Below are positions 8,872 through 17,955 of a stretch of DNA of 64,000 nucleotides, piece after piece (within the stretch, counting starts at the first letter, position 1; every line of letters starts with the position of its first letter). Below the pieces are notes generated by a model that saw only the letters and a program-made list of their open reading frames with translations, was not told the origin of the DNA and made no database searches. Position numbers and translations under genes: made by a program. This stretch comes from PALSA-1006 sp963733265. GTDB lineage: Bacteria; Pseudomonadota; Gammaproteobacteria; Burkholderiales; Gallionellaceae. The stretch spans positions 434,001 through 498,000 of the forward strand of contig CAVTCF010000002.1 of NCBI GenBank assembly GCA_963733265.1, read 5' to 3'.

Positions 8872-9633
8872 ATGAATAAGAAGACTTGGGCATTGCTGTT
8901 TTTCACCTACGCAATCGTCCTGATCGTTACGGCTCCGGCCAGCCTCATCAGTCAATTGCTCTCCTACGCCAGCAATGGCAGGGTTGAGCTTGCCAATACC
9001 CGGGGGACAATATGGGCAGGCTCAGCCAATCCAGTGTTGCACCAAAAAAACGGGGGGCTGATAACAATCAACTCTCTGCACTGGAGTATTTCCCCCTTAA
9101 CATTGCTAACCGGAAAGCTGAATGCCCAAATAAATTGGGACATTGATCAAATTGTCCCGCCAATGTATATAAACGTGTCAGCCAAACAGATTGAACTGCA
9201 ACACACCTATATTCCCTTGCCTGCAATATTGCTTGATGAAGCATCCGACTTCTTGAAACCGGCAGTGCTACGCGGGCAAATTATTCTCAAGAGTGATTCT
9301 TTGCTCATCTCCAATCAAGGCCTGCAAGGAACAGCAACAGCAGATTGGCTAAACGCAAGCTCGCTGTTAAGCAGCGTCTCGCCTTTGGGTGATTACCATT
9401 TCACTTTTTCCAGCTCGCCCGCAAGTCTGGATATCACGTTACAAACAACTTCAGGAGCGCTGATCCTGTCAGGGCAAGGCCGTTTTACTGCCGGCTCAGG
9501 ATTGGATTTCAAAGGCACCGCGCAAGCGGCAAAAGGTAAAGAGGCTGAACTGCACGAGTTGCTTAGCAACTTGGGGCCGGAAGTTAGCCCGGGCGTCAAC
9601 TCGTTCTCGCTTGTGCCGACCGCAGTACATTAG
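8872..9633 (+). CDS. gspN: GspN, type II secretion protein
   Basis: A 253-residue protein of the GspN family: one N-terminal transmembrane helix (LLFFTYAIVLIVTAPASLI) and a large periplasmic domain with the family hallmarks GTIWAGSA, LHWSISPL and LNAQINWD. The ATG at 8872 is chosen; it lies 5 bases after the gspM stop. An upstream in-frame ATG at 8737 would run deep into gspM and add a sequence without features. It ends the visible gsp gene set, and no terminator is evident before the repeat that begins at 9682. Confidence 0.88.
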   Translation: MNKKTWALLFFTYAIVLIVTAPASLISQLLSYASNGRVELANTRGTIWAGSANPVLHQKNGGLITINSLHWSISPLTLLTGKLNAQINWDIDQIVPPMYINVSAKQIELQHTYIPLPAILLDEASDFLKPAVLRGQIILKSDSLLISNQGLQGTATADWLNASSLLSSVSPLGDYHFTFSSSPASLDITLQTTSGALILSGQGRFTAGSGLDFKGTAQAAKGKEAELHELLSNLGPEVSPGVNSFSLVPTAVH

Positions 9634-9681
9634 CCCTTTATTTTTACATAATTTCAACCGGTATATATCCGAGTATATATT

Positions 9682-10008
9682 AAGCCAGGTAGGCACGCTT
9701 CTGTACCCGCAAGGAGTAGGCCGTGGCTGTAAGGGGATAAATCCCCAACAGCACACGCTCTGCCCTCGCGGTAACACCATGTCAAACCCACCGCGTGGGC
9801 TAACGACAATACCGTTTGCCCACAAAATTCACGGAACACTTCTGTCCCCTATTTACTCTTGCTCTTGCGCTTGCCCGCAATGTTTGAAAAAACGTTTCAA
9901 AAGAATCTCCTTCTTTCCCGCAGGCTATGTTTGAATTGATACAGAGCTTCCCGTTGCTGGCTATGCCCACCAGCCTTGCCGGTCTTCTGGTTATTTTGGA
10001 CCATATAC
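9682..10008. repeat. Long dispersed repeat, copy A (~327 bp)
   Basis: From 'AAGCCAGGTAGGCACG' to 'GGACCATATAC' this stretch is nearly identical to 11447–11808. The differences are a short deletion in the 'GGTAGGGTGGGCACG' start and fewer copies of a CTCTTG hexamer near 9858. An open frame on the minus strand recurs in both copies but has no protein-like conservation signal, so I treat it as non-coding. Together with copy B it brackets the DUF1566 lipoprotein gene as direct repeats. It occupies most of the gap between gspN and that gene. Confidence 0.85.
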
Positions 10009-10070
10009 CACGGCGAATTTACCAAATATAATTATTTTTAACTTAACTCTATCTATTGGAACATAAAAAA

Positions 10071-11372
10071 ATGAAGGTTCGTGCAATGCTGCTGTCTTTC
10101 TCGTTTCGCAACGTCGCTTTTCTAATTTCCGTTTTTACTGCTTTTGCCTTGAGTGGTTGCCTAAGCGGGGCTGGTAGTTCAACCGCAGCCTCCGGTTCAT
10201 CATCAACATCTGGCGCCAGCTCGGTTGTATACGCAATCAACAAATCCGCACCCATTGCGAGCTGTGCAACCGGCGGCATCACGGTACAGTCGGGAATAGA
10301 CACTAATGGCAACGGCACGCTCGACCCATCCGAGGTGACCAGCACGCAATACGTCTGCAATGGGGCAAGCGGAACCGCTGCCTTGGTGGCCATGACCGCA
10401 GAGACGGCAGGTGCAAATTGCACAAGCGGCGGTGAGAAGGTGAGCGCAGGACTGGATACGAATGGAAACGGCATTCTTGATACAAGCGAAGTCACAACCA
10501 CGGCCTACGTTTGTAACGGCACGAATGGAACGAACGGCACAAACGGCACGAATGGGCTAAATACACTGGTGGCAATCGTTAACGAGTCTGCCGGGGCAAA
10601 CTGCACCTACGGAGGCATCAAAGTAACTTCCGGCCTCGACACCAACGCAAACGGAACGCTTGATTCAGGCGAAGTGACCACAACGAAATACGTTTGCAAC
10701 GGGCCTGGAATTAACTGGGTAGATGTCACCGGCACCACGCAACAGGCCGTATCCAACACTGGCTATTCAGCCGACAGCTCCTCTCTGGTTACGATCACCC
10801 TTCCTGTCACATCTACTATGACTAAGGACGATATTATTCAGGTGAGCGGCATCGGAGCGGGAGGCTGGGCGATATCCCAAGCTGCCGGGCAGACGATCAT
10901 AATAGACGGCAAAACCGGCATTGCCGGGGCTAATGCAGCGGTCATAAGAGGTAGCCAGTACGCCGCCATCGAGCTTCAGTATATCGGCGGCGGTGCGTTT
11001 ACGGTATTGAACTACACGGGACATGTGGGCGTATTGTTGCCTAGCGGATATGTTTATGAGGGCGGCCTGACTTGGATGCCGGTGTCGGCAACAACGTATA
11101 CCCAACCTAATGCGGCCACATTATGTGCGGGCACTTTGGGTATGATCAATGGCGTAACCGATTGGCGGTTGCCGACGACATCGGAATTGAGTACTTTGTA
11201 TTCCACGTATCCAAATAATTCGTCAGTGCTGACCGGTCAGGGGTGGACGTTGATCAACGCCTGGTCTTCCACGCCGTACAGCGCTGGCTCCCACTACGCC
11301 GTCGGCCTGATCAACGGCGGCGTTGGCTCGACCTTCGACACGAGCACCCTCTACGTGACGTGTGTACGCTAG
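10071..11372 (+). CDS. Surface lipoprotein with Ca-binding-like repeats and DUF1566 domain
   Basis: A 433-residue lipoprotein. Signal peptide with lipobox LSGC (about residues 33–36), then a Ser/Ala-rich linker and three repeats of about 40 residues of the form 'GxxVxSGxDTNGNGTLDxSEVTTTxYVCNG'. Each contains an EF-hand/dockerin-like DTNGNGTLD loop and paired Cys. A collagen-like (GTN)n spacer follows repeat two. The C-terminal ~110 residues match DUF1566 (DWRLPTTSEL, then WSSTPYS, ending in VTCVR), a C-type-lectin-like surface domain. The ATG at 10071 is chosen over the upstream TTG at 10056. The gene lies precisely between two long direct repeats, which suggests it was mobilised as a cassette. 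Ligand unknown. Confidence 0.75.
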   Translation: MKVRAMLLSFSFRNVAFLISVFTAFALSGCLSGAGSSTAASGSSSTSGASSVVYAINKSAPIASCATGGITVQSGIDTNGNGTLDPSEVTSTQYVCNGASGTAALVAMTAETAGANCTSGGEKVSAGLDTNGNGILDTSEVTTTAYVCNGTNGTNGTNGTNGLNTLVAIVNESAGANCTYGGIKVTSGLDTNANGTLDSGEVTTTKYVCNGPGINWVDVTGTTQQAVSNTGYSADSSSLVTITLPVTSTMTKDDIIQVSGIGAGGWAISQAAGQTIIIDGKTGIAGANAAVIRGSQYAAIELQYIGGGAFTVLNYTGHVGVLLPSGYVYEGGLTWMPVSATTYTQPNAATLCAGTLGMINGVTDWRLPTTSELSTLYSTYPNNSSVLTGQGWTLINAWSSTPYSAGSHYAVGLINGGVGSTFDTSTLYVTCVR

Positions 11373-11446
11373 AGCCTCGACCTTTGAAACTTGACCTTTG
11401 ATTTTTTGTTTTTGGTTTTCTTGGGTTGGAATTTGATTTGCTTTTG

Positions 11447-11808
11447 AAGCCAGGTAGGGTGGGCACGATTCTGTACCCGCAAGGAGTAGGCCGTGGCTGT
11501 AAGGGGATAAATCCCCAACAGCACACGCTCTGCCCTCGCGGTAACACCACGTCAAACCCACTGCGTGAGCTAACGACAATACCGTTTGCCCACAAAATTC
11601 ACGGAACACTTCTGTCCCCTATTTGCTCTTGCTCTTGCTCTTGCTCTTGCTCTTGCTCTTGCGCTTGCGCTTGCCCGCAATGTTTGAAAAAACGTTTCAA
11701 AAGAATCTCCTTCTTTCCCGCAGGCTATGTTTGAATTGATACAGAGCTTCCCGTTGCTGGCTATGCCCACCAGCCTTGCCGGTCTTCTGGTTATTTTGGA
11801 CCATATAC
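11447..11808. repeat. Long dispersed repeat, copy B (~362 bp) with hexamer microsatellite
   Basis: Second copy of the repeat at 9682–10008, in the same orientation. It starts with GGTAGGGTGGGCACGATTCTG and carries an expanded array of CTCTTG hexamers followed by CGCTTG units (about 11622–11672), whereas copy A has about two. The length difference between the copies is almost entirely due to this array. It fills the gap after the DUF1566 gene; 11809–11988 holds no gene I can support. Confidence 0.85.
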
Positions 11809-11988
11809 TTCTGCAAGCTAATCGAATAAAATTTTTTCACACTTAAACTTTAGTGAACAGGCTTATTTTTAAGGTTTGGTGCTTCATCTTATCGATGGCG
11901 GAATTGTCTGTTACGCATAAGAAATTGATGAATATTAAGCCGTGGAATAACCAATATTTTTTCAACTTGTAAACAAAGGGTATATTAA

Positions 11989-12459
11989 ATGAAAAAAGTT
12001 TTACTAGCATTAGCCGTTTCATCTCTGATTGCATCACCAGCTTTCGCGAGCTCAGCTTTATCCGGTTTGACAGCGACTTACGGGTGCGTTGTTAATACAA
12101 ATGCAGCAGCATTTGTAGTTCAAAGACAGAATGCCTCGAACAATGCGACCAATTTTGTGCAAGCAAATACAATTGAAATCTTAAATTTTAGTACAAATCA
12201 ATGGAATGCATTAGTTGCGGGATCAGTGTATTTTGGTACTGCAAGCGCATCAACGCAGGTTGCTACTGTATCAGGAACGGCTGTCGAAACGGCTGGCCCC
12301 TTCACAGGTTCATATACAGAAACAATAACACGCAGTGATGGCACTGCCGGACCAATTTATAACATTATCCCTGTAAACTCAGGCAATACTCTTTTGGTTC
12401 AAAGAGTCTCCGTCAGTACGACTGAGCTTCCTGAAACTGGTGTTTGCCAAAAGCAATAA
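11989..12459 (+). CDS. Secreted protein of unknown function
   Basis: A 156-residue protein with a classical Sec signal peptide (MKKVLLALAVSSLIASPAFA, AFA-S cleavage). The mature part is Thr/Ser/Asn-rich, mostly beta-like, with two cysteines that could form one disulfide (YGCVVN near the start and GVCQKQ at the end). It has low Lys/Arg content, like small extracellular or periplasmic proteins. I recognise no family. A small lipoprotein gene starts 16 bases downstream, so the two are probably one operon ending at the terminator at 12677. Confidence 0.65.
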   Translation: MKKVLLALAVSSLIASPAFASSALSGLTATYGCVVNTNAAAFVVQRQNASNNATNFVQANTIEILNFSTNQWNALVAGSVYFGTASASTQVATVSGTAVETAGPFTGSYTETITRSDGTAGPIYNIIPVNSGNTLLVQRVSVSTTELPETGVCQKQ

Positions 12460-12475
12460 CTTTAGGGCTATAACC

Positions 12476-12652
12476 ATGAGCTTTATTCGATTAGTTTTAT
12501 TAGTTGGTTGCTTTCTTTCTCTTACAGCTTGCTCTGGTGGCGGAGGAAGTTCTACATCAACCAGTAGTTCTGGAAGTTCTAGTAGCACGGGTGTTTCAGC
12601 GGCTTCAAATGCATCTGCTGCAACATCAGCCTCAGTCGCTGCTGTAATTTAA
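12476..12652 (+). CDS. Small Ser-rich lipoprotein (58 aa)
   Basis: The ATG at 12476 gives a lipoprotein signal peptide (MSFIRLVLLVGCFLSLTAC, lipobox LTAC) followed by GGGGSS and a low-complexity Ser/Thr/Ala tail without charged residues. The tail has no recognisable fold. It probably follows the preceding secreted-protein gene in one transcript and is closed by a strong hairpin terminator 25 bases after the stop. Function unknown. The low-complexity tail could make it a spacer-like surface peptide or a degenerate remnant. Confidence 0.5.
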   Translation: MSFIRLVLLVGCFLSLTACSGGGGSSTSTSSSGSSSSTGVSAASNASAATSASVAAVI

Positions 12653-12676
12653 AAAGCAACTGTTTAGTTCTTAAAC

Positions 12677-12705
12677 AAAAGTCCACTGTTACAGGTGGAC
12701 TTTTT
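12677..12705 (+). terminator. Intrinsic terminator
   Basis: AAAAGTCCAC – loop – GTGGACTTTT forms a 10-bp perfect stem with an 8-base loop and a run of five T. It closes the operon of the two small exported proteins. Confidence 0.85.
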
Positions 12706-12712
12706 GAAGCCC

Positions 12713-12746
12713 GGTAGGGTGGGCACGATTCTGTGCCCACGCGGTA
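12713..12746. repeat. GTAGGGTGGGCACG repeat, partial copy
   Basis: GGTAGGGTGGGCACGATTCTGTGCCCACGCGGTA contains the inverted pair GTGGGCAC/GTGCCCAC. The same motif starts repeat copy B (11453) and forms the long inverted repeat at 24402–24472. It lies directly 5' of the IS30 transposase and may mark its insertion context. Confidence 0.6.
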
Positions 12747-12806
12747 ACGCCATGTTGAGATGCGGTAGCATCAATGCCCTTTGACCAGCCAGTCGAAATT
12801 GCACAA

Positions 12807-13745
12807 ATGAACTATACACATATCACCCGAGAAGAACGATACCAGATTTACGCCTTGAAGAAGGCGGGACATAGGCAAAAAGAGATAGCCGAGGTACTGA
12901 AGCGAAGTCAGTCTACCATCAGCAGAGAATTAACTCGGAACGGTGGGCGACGTGGCTACCGTCCCAAACAAGCGCACAGCAAGTCGGTTGATAGGCAGGC
13001 GCTGAATGCACGAACGATTGATGCTGCGACATGGGAATTCGCTCAAGATATGCTGATGCTCCAATGGAGCCCAGAGCAGATCAGCGGGCATGCAGCCATC
13101 AGCCCAGAAACGGTTTACCAGCGAGTCTATGCAAATAAACGAGCGGGCGGAATGCTATGGAAGAACCTGCGTTGCCAGAAGCAACGAAGGAAGAGATACG
13201 GCAAGGCTGAACGACGCGGAACGATACCCAATAGGCTATCCATTGAAGATCGTCCTGCCATCGTTGAGACGCGTAGCCGTATCGGTGACTGGGAAGCGGA
13301 CACAGTGATAGGCAAGAACCACCGCCAAGCGATTGTGAGTATCGTAGAACGTAAGACCGGATTCACACTGATCCAGAAGGTAGAACGCAAGACTGCACAA
13401 GCAGTCAGCCAGGCCATGATAGCTCTGCTGAAGCCTTACCGAAAAAAGGTAAGGACGATTACTTCTGACAACGGAAAGGAATTCGCCGGGCACGAAGAAA
13501 TTGCCAAGAAGTTGAAAGCTGGCTTTTATTTCGCACACCCATACTCATCATGGGAGCGAGGAACGAACGAAAACACAAACGGATTAATACGACAATACTT
13601 CCCCAAGAACAGAGACTTTACAACAATTACACGACAGGAGATCAACACCGCGATGGAAAGATTAAACAACCGACCTAGAAAGAGACTTGGATTTCAGACA
13701 CCGAATCAAGTATTCTTTAAGTCAGGCGTTGCGCTTCATATTTGA
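12807..13745 (+). mobile_element. IS30-family transposase
   Basis: The product is 312 residues from the ATG at 12807 (MNYTHITREERYQIY), the usual IS30 start; an upstream ATG at 12774 adds 11 residues. N-terminal helix-turn-helix (KKAGHRQKEIAEVLKRSQSTISREL) and an IS30-type DDE integrase core: D in GDWEADTVIG, D in ITSDNGKEF, E in GTNENTNGLIRQYFPK. The frame is intact, so the enzyme could be active. I could not find a left inverted repeat matching the right end (GTTGCGCTTCATATTTGAAC), so the left terminus may be lost. Its 3' end overlaps the convergent ankyrin gene by 10 bases. Confidence 0.88.
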
Positions 13746-14938
13746 ACCCGCGATAACTTATTAATCAGCCACTCGATATTTACTTGCCGATTTTGATCCA
13801 CCACAGAATGATTGGTATCCATATTGGATTTGGTTTGCTCCAACCACGCTAAACTAATTTTCTTGGCCTCGGGTGATGCATACTTTATCAGCAGTTCAAA
13901 AACTGGCTGAATGTTTTGCCGCCCGCCGTAGTATATGTAACTTTTAATGATGTCTCCCCGCTTCGACAATCTGCCTTCGTCAATTTTGGCTCCTGATTTA
14001 AGCAATATTTCCAGAGACTCTAAACTTCTCTTTTGTTCTTCTTCGCGCCCTTTATCGGAAAGTTCGCTGGGTGTTCTTAATGCAAAATCCAAATATCTTG
14101 CATCTCTTATGGGCTTATTCGGATCAGCCCCGTTCGCGATGGCTTCACGAATTATCTCCGGTTTTTCCAATACAACTCCGGCATACAACCAAAAAGCGTA
14201 ATCATTTGGCCATCCATTCGTGAGTAGCTTATGCAGAGAGCTTGTGGGCAGGAAGCCAGTGCAATCGACAAAGGTTTGTCCGGTTGACGAAACATTTGTT
14301 GGCGATGCGCCATGTGAAAGAAGCAGGTCAACTAATTTTTCAGTTTCTGTGTCGTATGCTGCAGTTCTATTTTCGCTGGCTGCTTTAGCCCTGCCATTGG
14401 ATAAATTGCAGAATAAGTTGGGGAATGCCTGATCATGAAAATTAATGTCAGCACCTTTGTCCAAGGATTGCTGAATTAAAGCAAAATCGTGACTAGCAAC
14501 TCCAACTTGCAAGTCTACATTCGGCTTTGCTACACTTTTCGGCGTAATAATAGAACCTAGTAACGCTTGTTTGGCTTTGTTTAGATAACCATCATCGCAT
14601 CTACCTTGGTATTCCAGCCAATGAATCGCGTTGTCAGATACAACAATACTTCCTGAAATAATGGCGCTTCCTGCAGCGACAGTAGTGCCAACAGCAAGTG
14701 CTGCCAAGGCTGTAGTACATTCGGGGCTTAAACTGCAATCTGTTGGCACGGATAAAGATACCTGAGGTACGGCTACGGGTCTGACGTTACTAACAGAACC
14801 AATCACGTCGAGAGACATGCTATGCGTGTATGTTTTACAGGTAGGTGACTCTGCATCATTGTTCGAAACTGGCACATAGACACAAGCAGGCAGTGCCAAG
14901 GTGAGGAAACCGAGAGTAACTATATTTGATATTTTCAT
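13736..14938 (-). CDS. Ankyrin-repeat-like lipoprotein
   Basis: A 400-residue exported protein. The ATG at 14936–14938 gives a lipoprotein signal (MKISNIVTLGFLTLALPAC). A hydrophobic Gly/Ala-rich stretch near residues 73–95 (ALAALAVGTTVAAGSAII) may be a membrane segment. The C-terminal 260 residues contain at least four degenerate ankyrin-like units (SLDKGADINFHD, LLLSHGASPTNVSS, AIANGADPNKPI, LLKSGAKIDEG), usually a protein-binding scaffold. The last codons and stop lie inside the 3' end of the IS30 gene, so the natural C-terminus may have been replaced by the insertion. Function unknown. Confidence 0.7.
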   Translation of the reverse strand: MKISNIVTLGFLTLALPACVYVPVSNNDAESPTCKTYTHSMSLDVIGSVSNVRPVAVPQVSLSVPTDCSLSPECTTALAALAVGTTVAAGSAIISGSIVVSDNAIHWLEYQGRCDDGYLNKAKQALLGSIITPKSVAKPNVDLQVGVASHDFALIQQSLDKGADINFHDQAFPNLFCNLSNGRAKAASENRTAAYDTETEKLVDLLLSHGASPTNVSSTGQTFVDCTGFLPTSSLHKLLTNGWPNDYAFWLYAGVVLEKPEIIREAIANGADPNKPIRDARYLDFALRTPSELSDKGREEEQKRSLESLEILLKSGAKIDEGRLSKRGDIIKSYIYYGGRQNIQPVFELLIKYASPEAKKISLAWLEQTKSNMDTNHSVVDQNRQVNIEWLINKLSRVQI

Positions 14939-15150
14939 AACGACTAATCCTCGCTGAGTGCAAGCAATGCTTAATTTTTCCACATTGCTTGTCTGATGGC
15001 GGACATAAGTAAATGGTAGTGGCGTTCAGCAACGCTTCGGCATTCTACACAATCAAAGTCTCTGCTGAAACCTACTCTTTAAGCTTTAGCCGACTTTGCA
15101 ATTTTTCATAAATCTGCTTGTTCAAATGTCTGCATCAACTTTTTTGAATT

Positions 15151-15528
15151 TCAACTGGCGTTGCGCATGAGTTTAAGCAATTCGGCTCGCGCTGTTTCAG
15201 CGACATAACCCTTTGCGACGATCTTGTCAACCATATCCTGGAATCGCATGCGGCCTTTGATGCCGCCCTCGCTTTGATTACGCCGATTCCTAAAACTCTC
15301 GAGCAAGGTTGATCCACAAACACAATTTCTAAATAAATCTACAATTGCATGACCTTCATCGTCCTGACTTTGTTTCAAACCGCTGGAATCTGCCCGTATT
15401 GGCTGTGTGGCTGTTAGATATTCAGCGGCATTTTGATATTGTCTGCCGCAGTTTGCACAACGTTTCGGAAAATCTGATTCTGCCAACTCCAGAAGTCCCT
15501 CAAAAAACTCTATATCAATATAGGTCAC
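15151..15528 (-). CDS. Conserved protein with two putative zinc-binding Cys pairs
   Basis: A 125-residue cytoplasmic protein starting at a GTG (15526–15528). It has CANCGRQY at residues 24–31 and CVCGSTL near residue 70, together a plausible four-Cys zinc site. The C-terminal helix (FQDMVDKIVAKGYVAETARAELLKLM) resembles a DNA- or protein-binding helical bundle. It is followed 3' by nothing on its strand and sits directly upstream of the GGDEF–EAL gene's 3' end. No named function. The motif spacing and good codon structure make me confident it is a real gene. Confidence 0.6.
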   Translation of the reverse strand: MTYIDIEFFEGLLELAESDFPKRCANCGRQYQNAAEYLTATQPIRADSSGLKQSQDDEGHAIVDLFRNCVCGSTLLESFRNRRNQSEGGIKGRMRFQDMVDKIVAKGYVAETARAELLKLMRNAS

Positions 15529-15587
15529 GTTTTGTTTTCATAATGTAAGCGTTAATCGGAACTCTATAAACTTATGGTACTTGGTAT

Positions 15588-17702
15588 TTACCAGTTATTT
15601 TGTTCTATCAATTTTTCGAGTTGATCAATTGGCAGGGGCTTACTGAATAAATATCCCTGATAGTGATTGCAGCCACTATCCAGAAGAAGTTGCCGTTGAT
15701 CTTCCGTTTCCACACCCTCGGCAATGACGTTCAAATTCAAACTTGCTGCCATGGAGATGATGGTATTTACAATCGCCTTGTCATTTTTATCTGTGGCAAT
15801 ATCCTGCACAAACGAGCGGTCAATCTTGAGTTGATCGAGCGGCAATCTTTTGAGATATTGCAACGATGAATATCCGGTGCCGAAGTCATCCAATGAGAAG
15901 CGCACGCCGATTTTGGTCAAAGCATTCATGGTTGCAATCGTGTCTTCGATATCGTGCAGCAACAGGCCCTCGGTCAGTTCCAGTTTGAGCAGCATGGGGT
16001 TGATTGCGTAGTGTTGAATTATAGCTTTGACTTGAGCCACGAAGTCTGACTGGCGAAATTGTCTGGCACTCACGTTCACTGCCAGAACGAGTTTGCGAGT
16101 GACCAAATTTTTCTGCCATGCCTGAAGTTGGAGGCAGGCTGTCTCAAGTACCCACTTCCCGATTGGCAGAATCAAACCGGTTTCTTCCGCCATCGGTATG
16201 AATTGAGCAGGAGGCACCAAACCAAGCACAGGATGTACCCAGCGAATTAATGCTTCAGCCCCCACTGGAAGATGCGAACTATCCACTTGTATCTGGTAGT
16301 ACAAATTGAGTTGCCGGTTTTCAATTGCTCCTTGTAAATCTTTTTCGAGGGATGCGCGGGCATTAATAGTGCTCTGCATCAGTGGATCGAAGAAACGCAG
16401 GGCACTTCGTCCATCCTTCTTGGCCTGATACATGGCGATGTCGGCCTGCTTCAACAATTCGTCCACCCCTGATTCGGAACTATTGAATAAGGTTACGCCA
16501 ATACTGGGTGAACTGCGGCACTCGTGCGAGCCAATTTGATAAGGCTCGCGGATAGCATCAAGAATCTTTTTGCCGACACTTTCAACTTGCACTGCTGTTC
16601 CAAGGATATGTTCATTCATGTCTTCCAGTATCACCACGAATTCATCACCGCCAAGACGGGCTACAGTATCGCCACTACGAACGCAAGACAACAGGCGTTC
16701 TGCAACCTGTTTTAGCAGCAAGTCCCCAATGTTATGTCCAAGAGTGTCGTTGAGGGTTTTGAAATTATCAAGATCAACCAACATCAAAGCATTTTCACTT
16801 TTCGTGCGCGCGCTGGAAGCCAGTGCATGTTGAAGTCGATCCATAAGAAGCCGCCGATTGGGCAACAGGGTAAGAGGGTCGTAGAAAGCCAGATAACGGA
16901 TCTCTTCTTCGGTCTTCTTGTTTAAAGTTATATCGGCAAGAATTGCAACATAATTCGCGACGCCCCCTTTCTGGTCTTTCACTTCTGTGACGGTGAGATG
17001 TTCGGGATAGATTTCGCCGTTCTTGCGCCGGTTCCATATTTCACCTTCCCATGCGCCAGTGTTGTTGATACTTTCCCACATGGCTACATAGAAGTTTGTA
17101 TCATGGCGGCCCGAACTGAGAATGCTTGGTTTTTTGCCGACAACTTCTTCAGCCAGATAGCCTGTGATAACAGTAAAGGCGCTGTTCACACGAAGGATTA
17201 CACTGTTGTCATCCGTGATCAGTATGCCATCCTGAGATTCAAAAGCAACGGCGGCAATTCGAAGATCGGCTTCGGCCTTTTTGCGCTCGGTAATGTCACG
17301 GATGTTGCACTGAATAACCTTGATACCTTCACAATCGTATGAGTTACTGACGAACTCGACCTGGATTCTCGTTCCGGCTTTTGTTTTGAGTGGAAGATCG
17401 TCATAGCGGACGTACCCTTCCGTTTGCAATTCCTCAAACATTTCTTTGCTCTGCGCAATGTCAGCGAACGGCCCCACTTCCCACAGCTTTTTTCCCAAAA
17501 ACTCTTCATGCGTGTAGCCAAGCATTTCGATCAGGTAGGGATTGACATCCTCAATCTGCGCAGTGTCGGCGTTAAGGAGCAAAATTCCGTCCCGTGCAGT
17601 TTCAAATAGACGACGGTAGCGGCTTTCGGATATCCGCAACGCTTCATGTGTGGAATCGCCAAACGCATCGCTGGAAGATGCCATAAGGCGAGTACTATGC
17701 AT
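15588..17702 (-). CDS. PAS–PAS–GGDEF–EAL c-di-GMP signalling protein
   Basis: A 704-residue soluble protein. PAS1 (about residues 24–140, SRYRRLFETARDGILLL) and PAS2 (about 148–265) are followed by GGDEF (about 275–440) with an intact active site RLGGDEFVVILED. EAL (about 450–700) has EALIRW, the loop-6 motif DDFGTGYSSL, and KIDRSFV with the catalytic Lys. Both the cyclase and phosphodiesterase signatures look intact, so it may do either or be dominated by one. The strong RBS AGGGGAG before the ATG at 17702 supports this start. It is divergent from the hemerythrin-GGDEF gene across a 253-base gap; the two may share control. Confidence 0.9.
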   Translation of the reverse strand: MHSTRLMASSSDAFGDSTHEALRISESRYRRLFETARDGILLLNADTAQIEDVNPYLIEMLGYTHEEFLGKKLWEVGPFADIAQSKEMFEELQTEGYVRYDDLPLKTKAGTRIQVEFVSNSYDCEGIKVIQCNIRDITERKKAEADLRIAAVAFESQDGILITDDNSVILRVNSAFTVITGYLAEEVVGKKPSILSSGRHDTNFYVAMWESINNTGAWEGEIWNRRKNGEIYPEHLTVTEVKDQKGGVANYVAILADITLNKKTEEEIRYLAFYDPLTLLPNRRLLMDRLQHALASSARTKSENALMLVDLDNFKTLNDTLGHNIGDLLLKQVAERLLSCVRSGDTVARLGGDEFVVILEDMNEHILGTAVQVESVGKKILDAIREPYQIGSHECRSSPSIGVTLFNSSESGVDELLKQADIAMYQAKKDGRSALRFFDPLMQSTINARASLEKDLQGAIENRQLNLYYQIQVDSSHLPVGAEALIRWVHPVLGLVPPAQFIPMAEETGLILPIGKWVLETACLQLQAWQKNLVTRKLVLAVNVSARQFRQSDFVAQVKAIIQHYAINPMLLKLELTEGLLLHDIEDTIATMNALTKIGVRFSLDDFGTGYSSLQYLKRLPLDQLKIDRSFVQDIATDKNDKAIVNTIISMAASLNLNVIAEGVETEDQRQLLLDSGCNHYQGYLFSKPLPIDQLEKLIEQNNW

Positions 17703-17955
17703 GAAAGCTCTCCCCTATTAGGCGCTGCAAATTGGAATGAGCACAACAATATGCGATACAGACATGGCGGTATCGTGCGATAACCAACAGAGTAAGAAAT
17801 TATTGCGCGAGTTAACCGCTCAATTCAGGTTGTGCAGTCTCATGCGTAATCACCAACCAGTAATCGTGCGGTTTTGTTAGAAAAACGTTTATTTCATTAT
17901 ACATTCGGCGGACAATGAGTCATGGGCAGTTTCGCTCGCAGCAGGTGTAGTGTAA

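Noticed and set aside
9654..9839. Recurring minus-strand ORF beginning MFREFCGQTVLSLAHAVG in both long repeats
   Set aside because: Identical only because the repeats are identical; no signal, domain or ribosome-binding site. Treated as non-coding repeat.
11040..11372. DUF1566 C-terminus as the variable region of a diversity-generating retroelement
   Set aside because: No reverse transcriptase and no near-identical template repeat found in the window.
11426..11734. ORF with (SC)n/(RA)n low-complexity tract
   Set aside because: Produced by translating the hexamer microsatellite; not a protein-like sequence.
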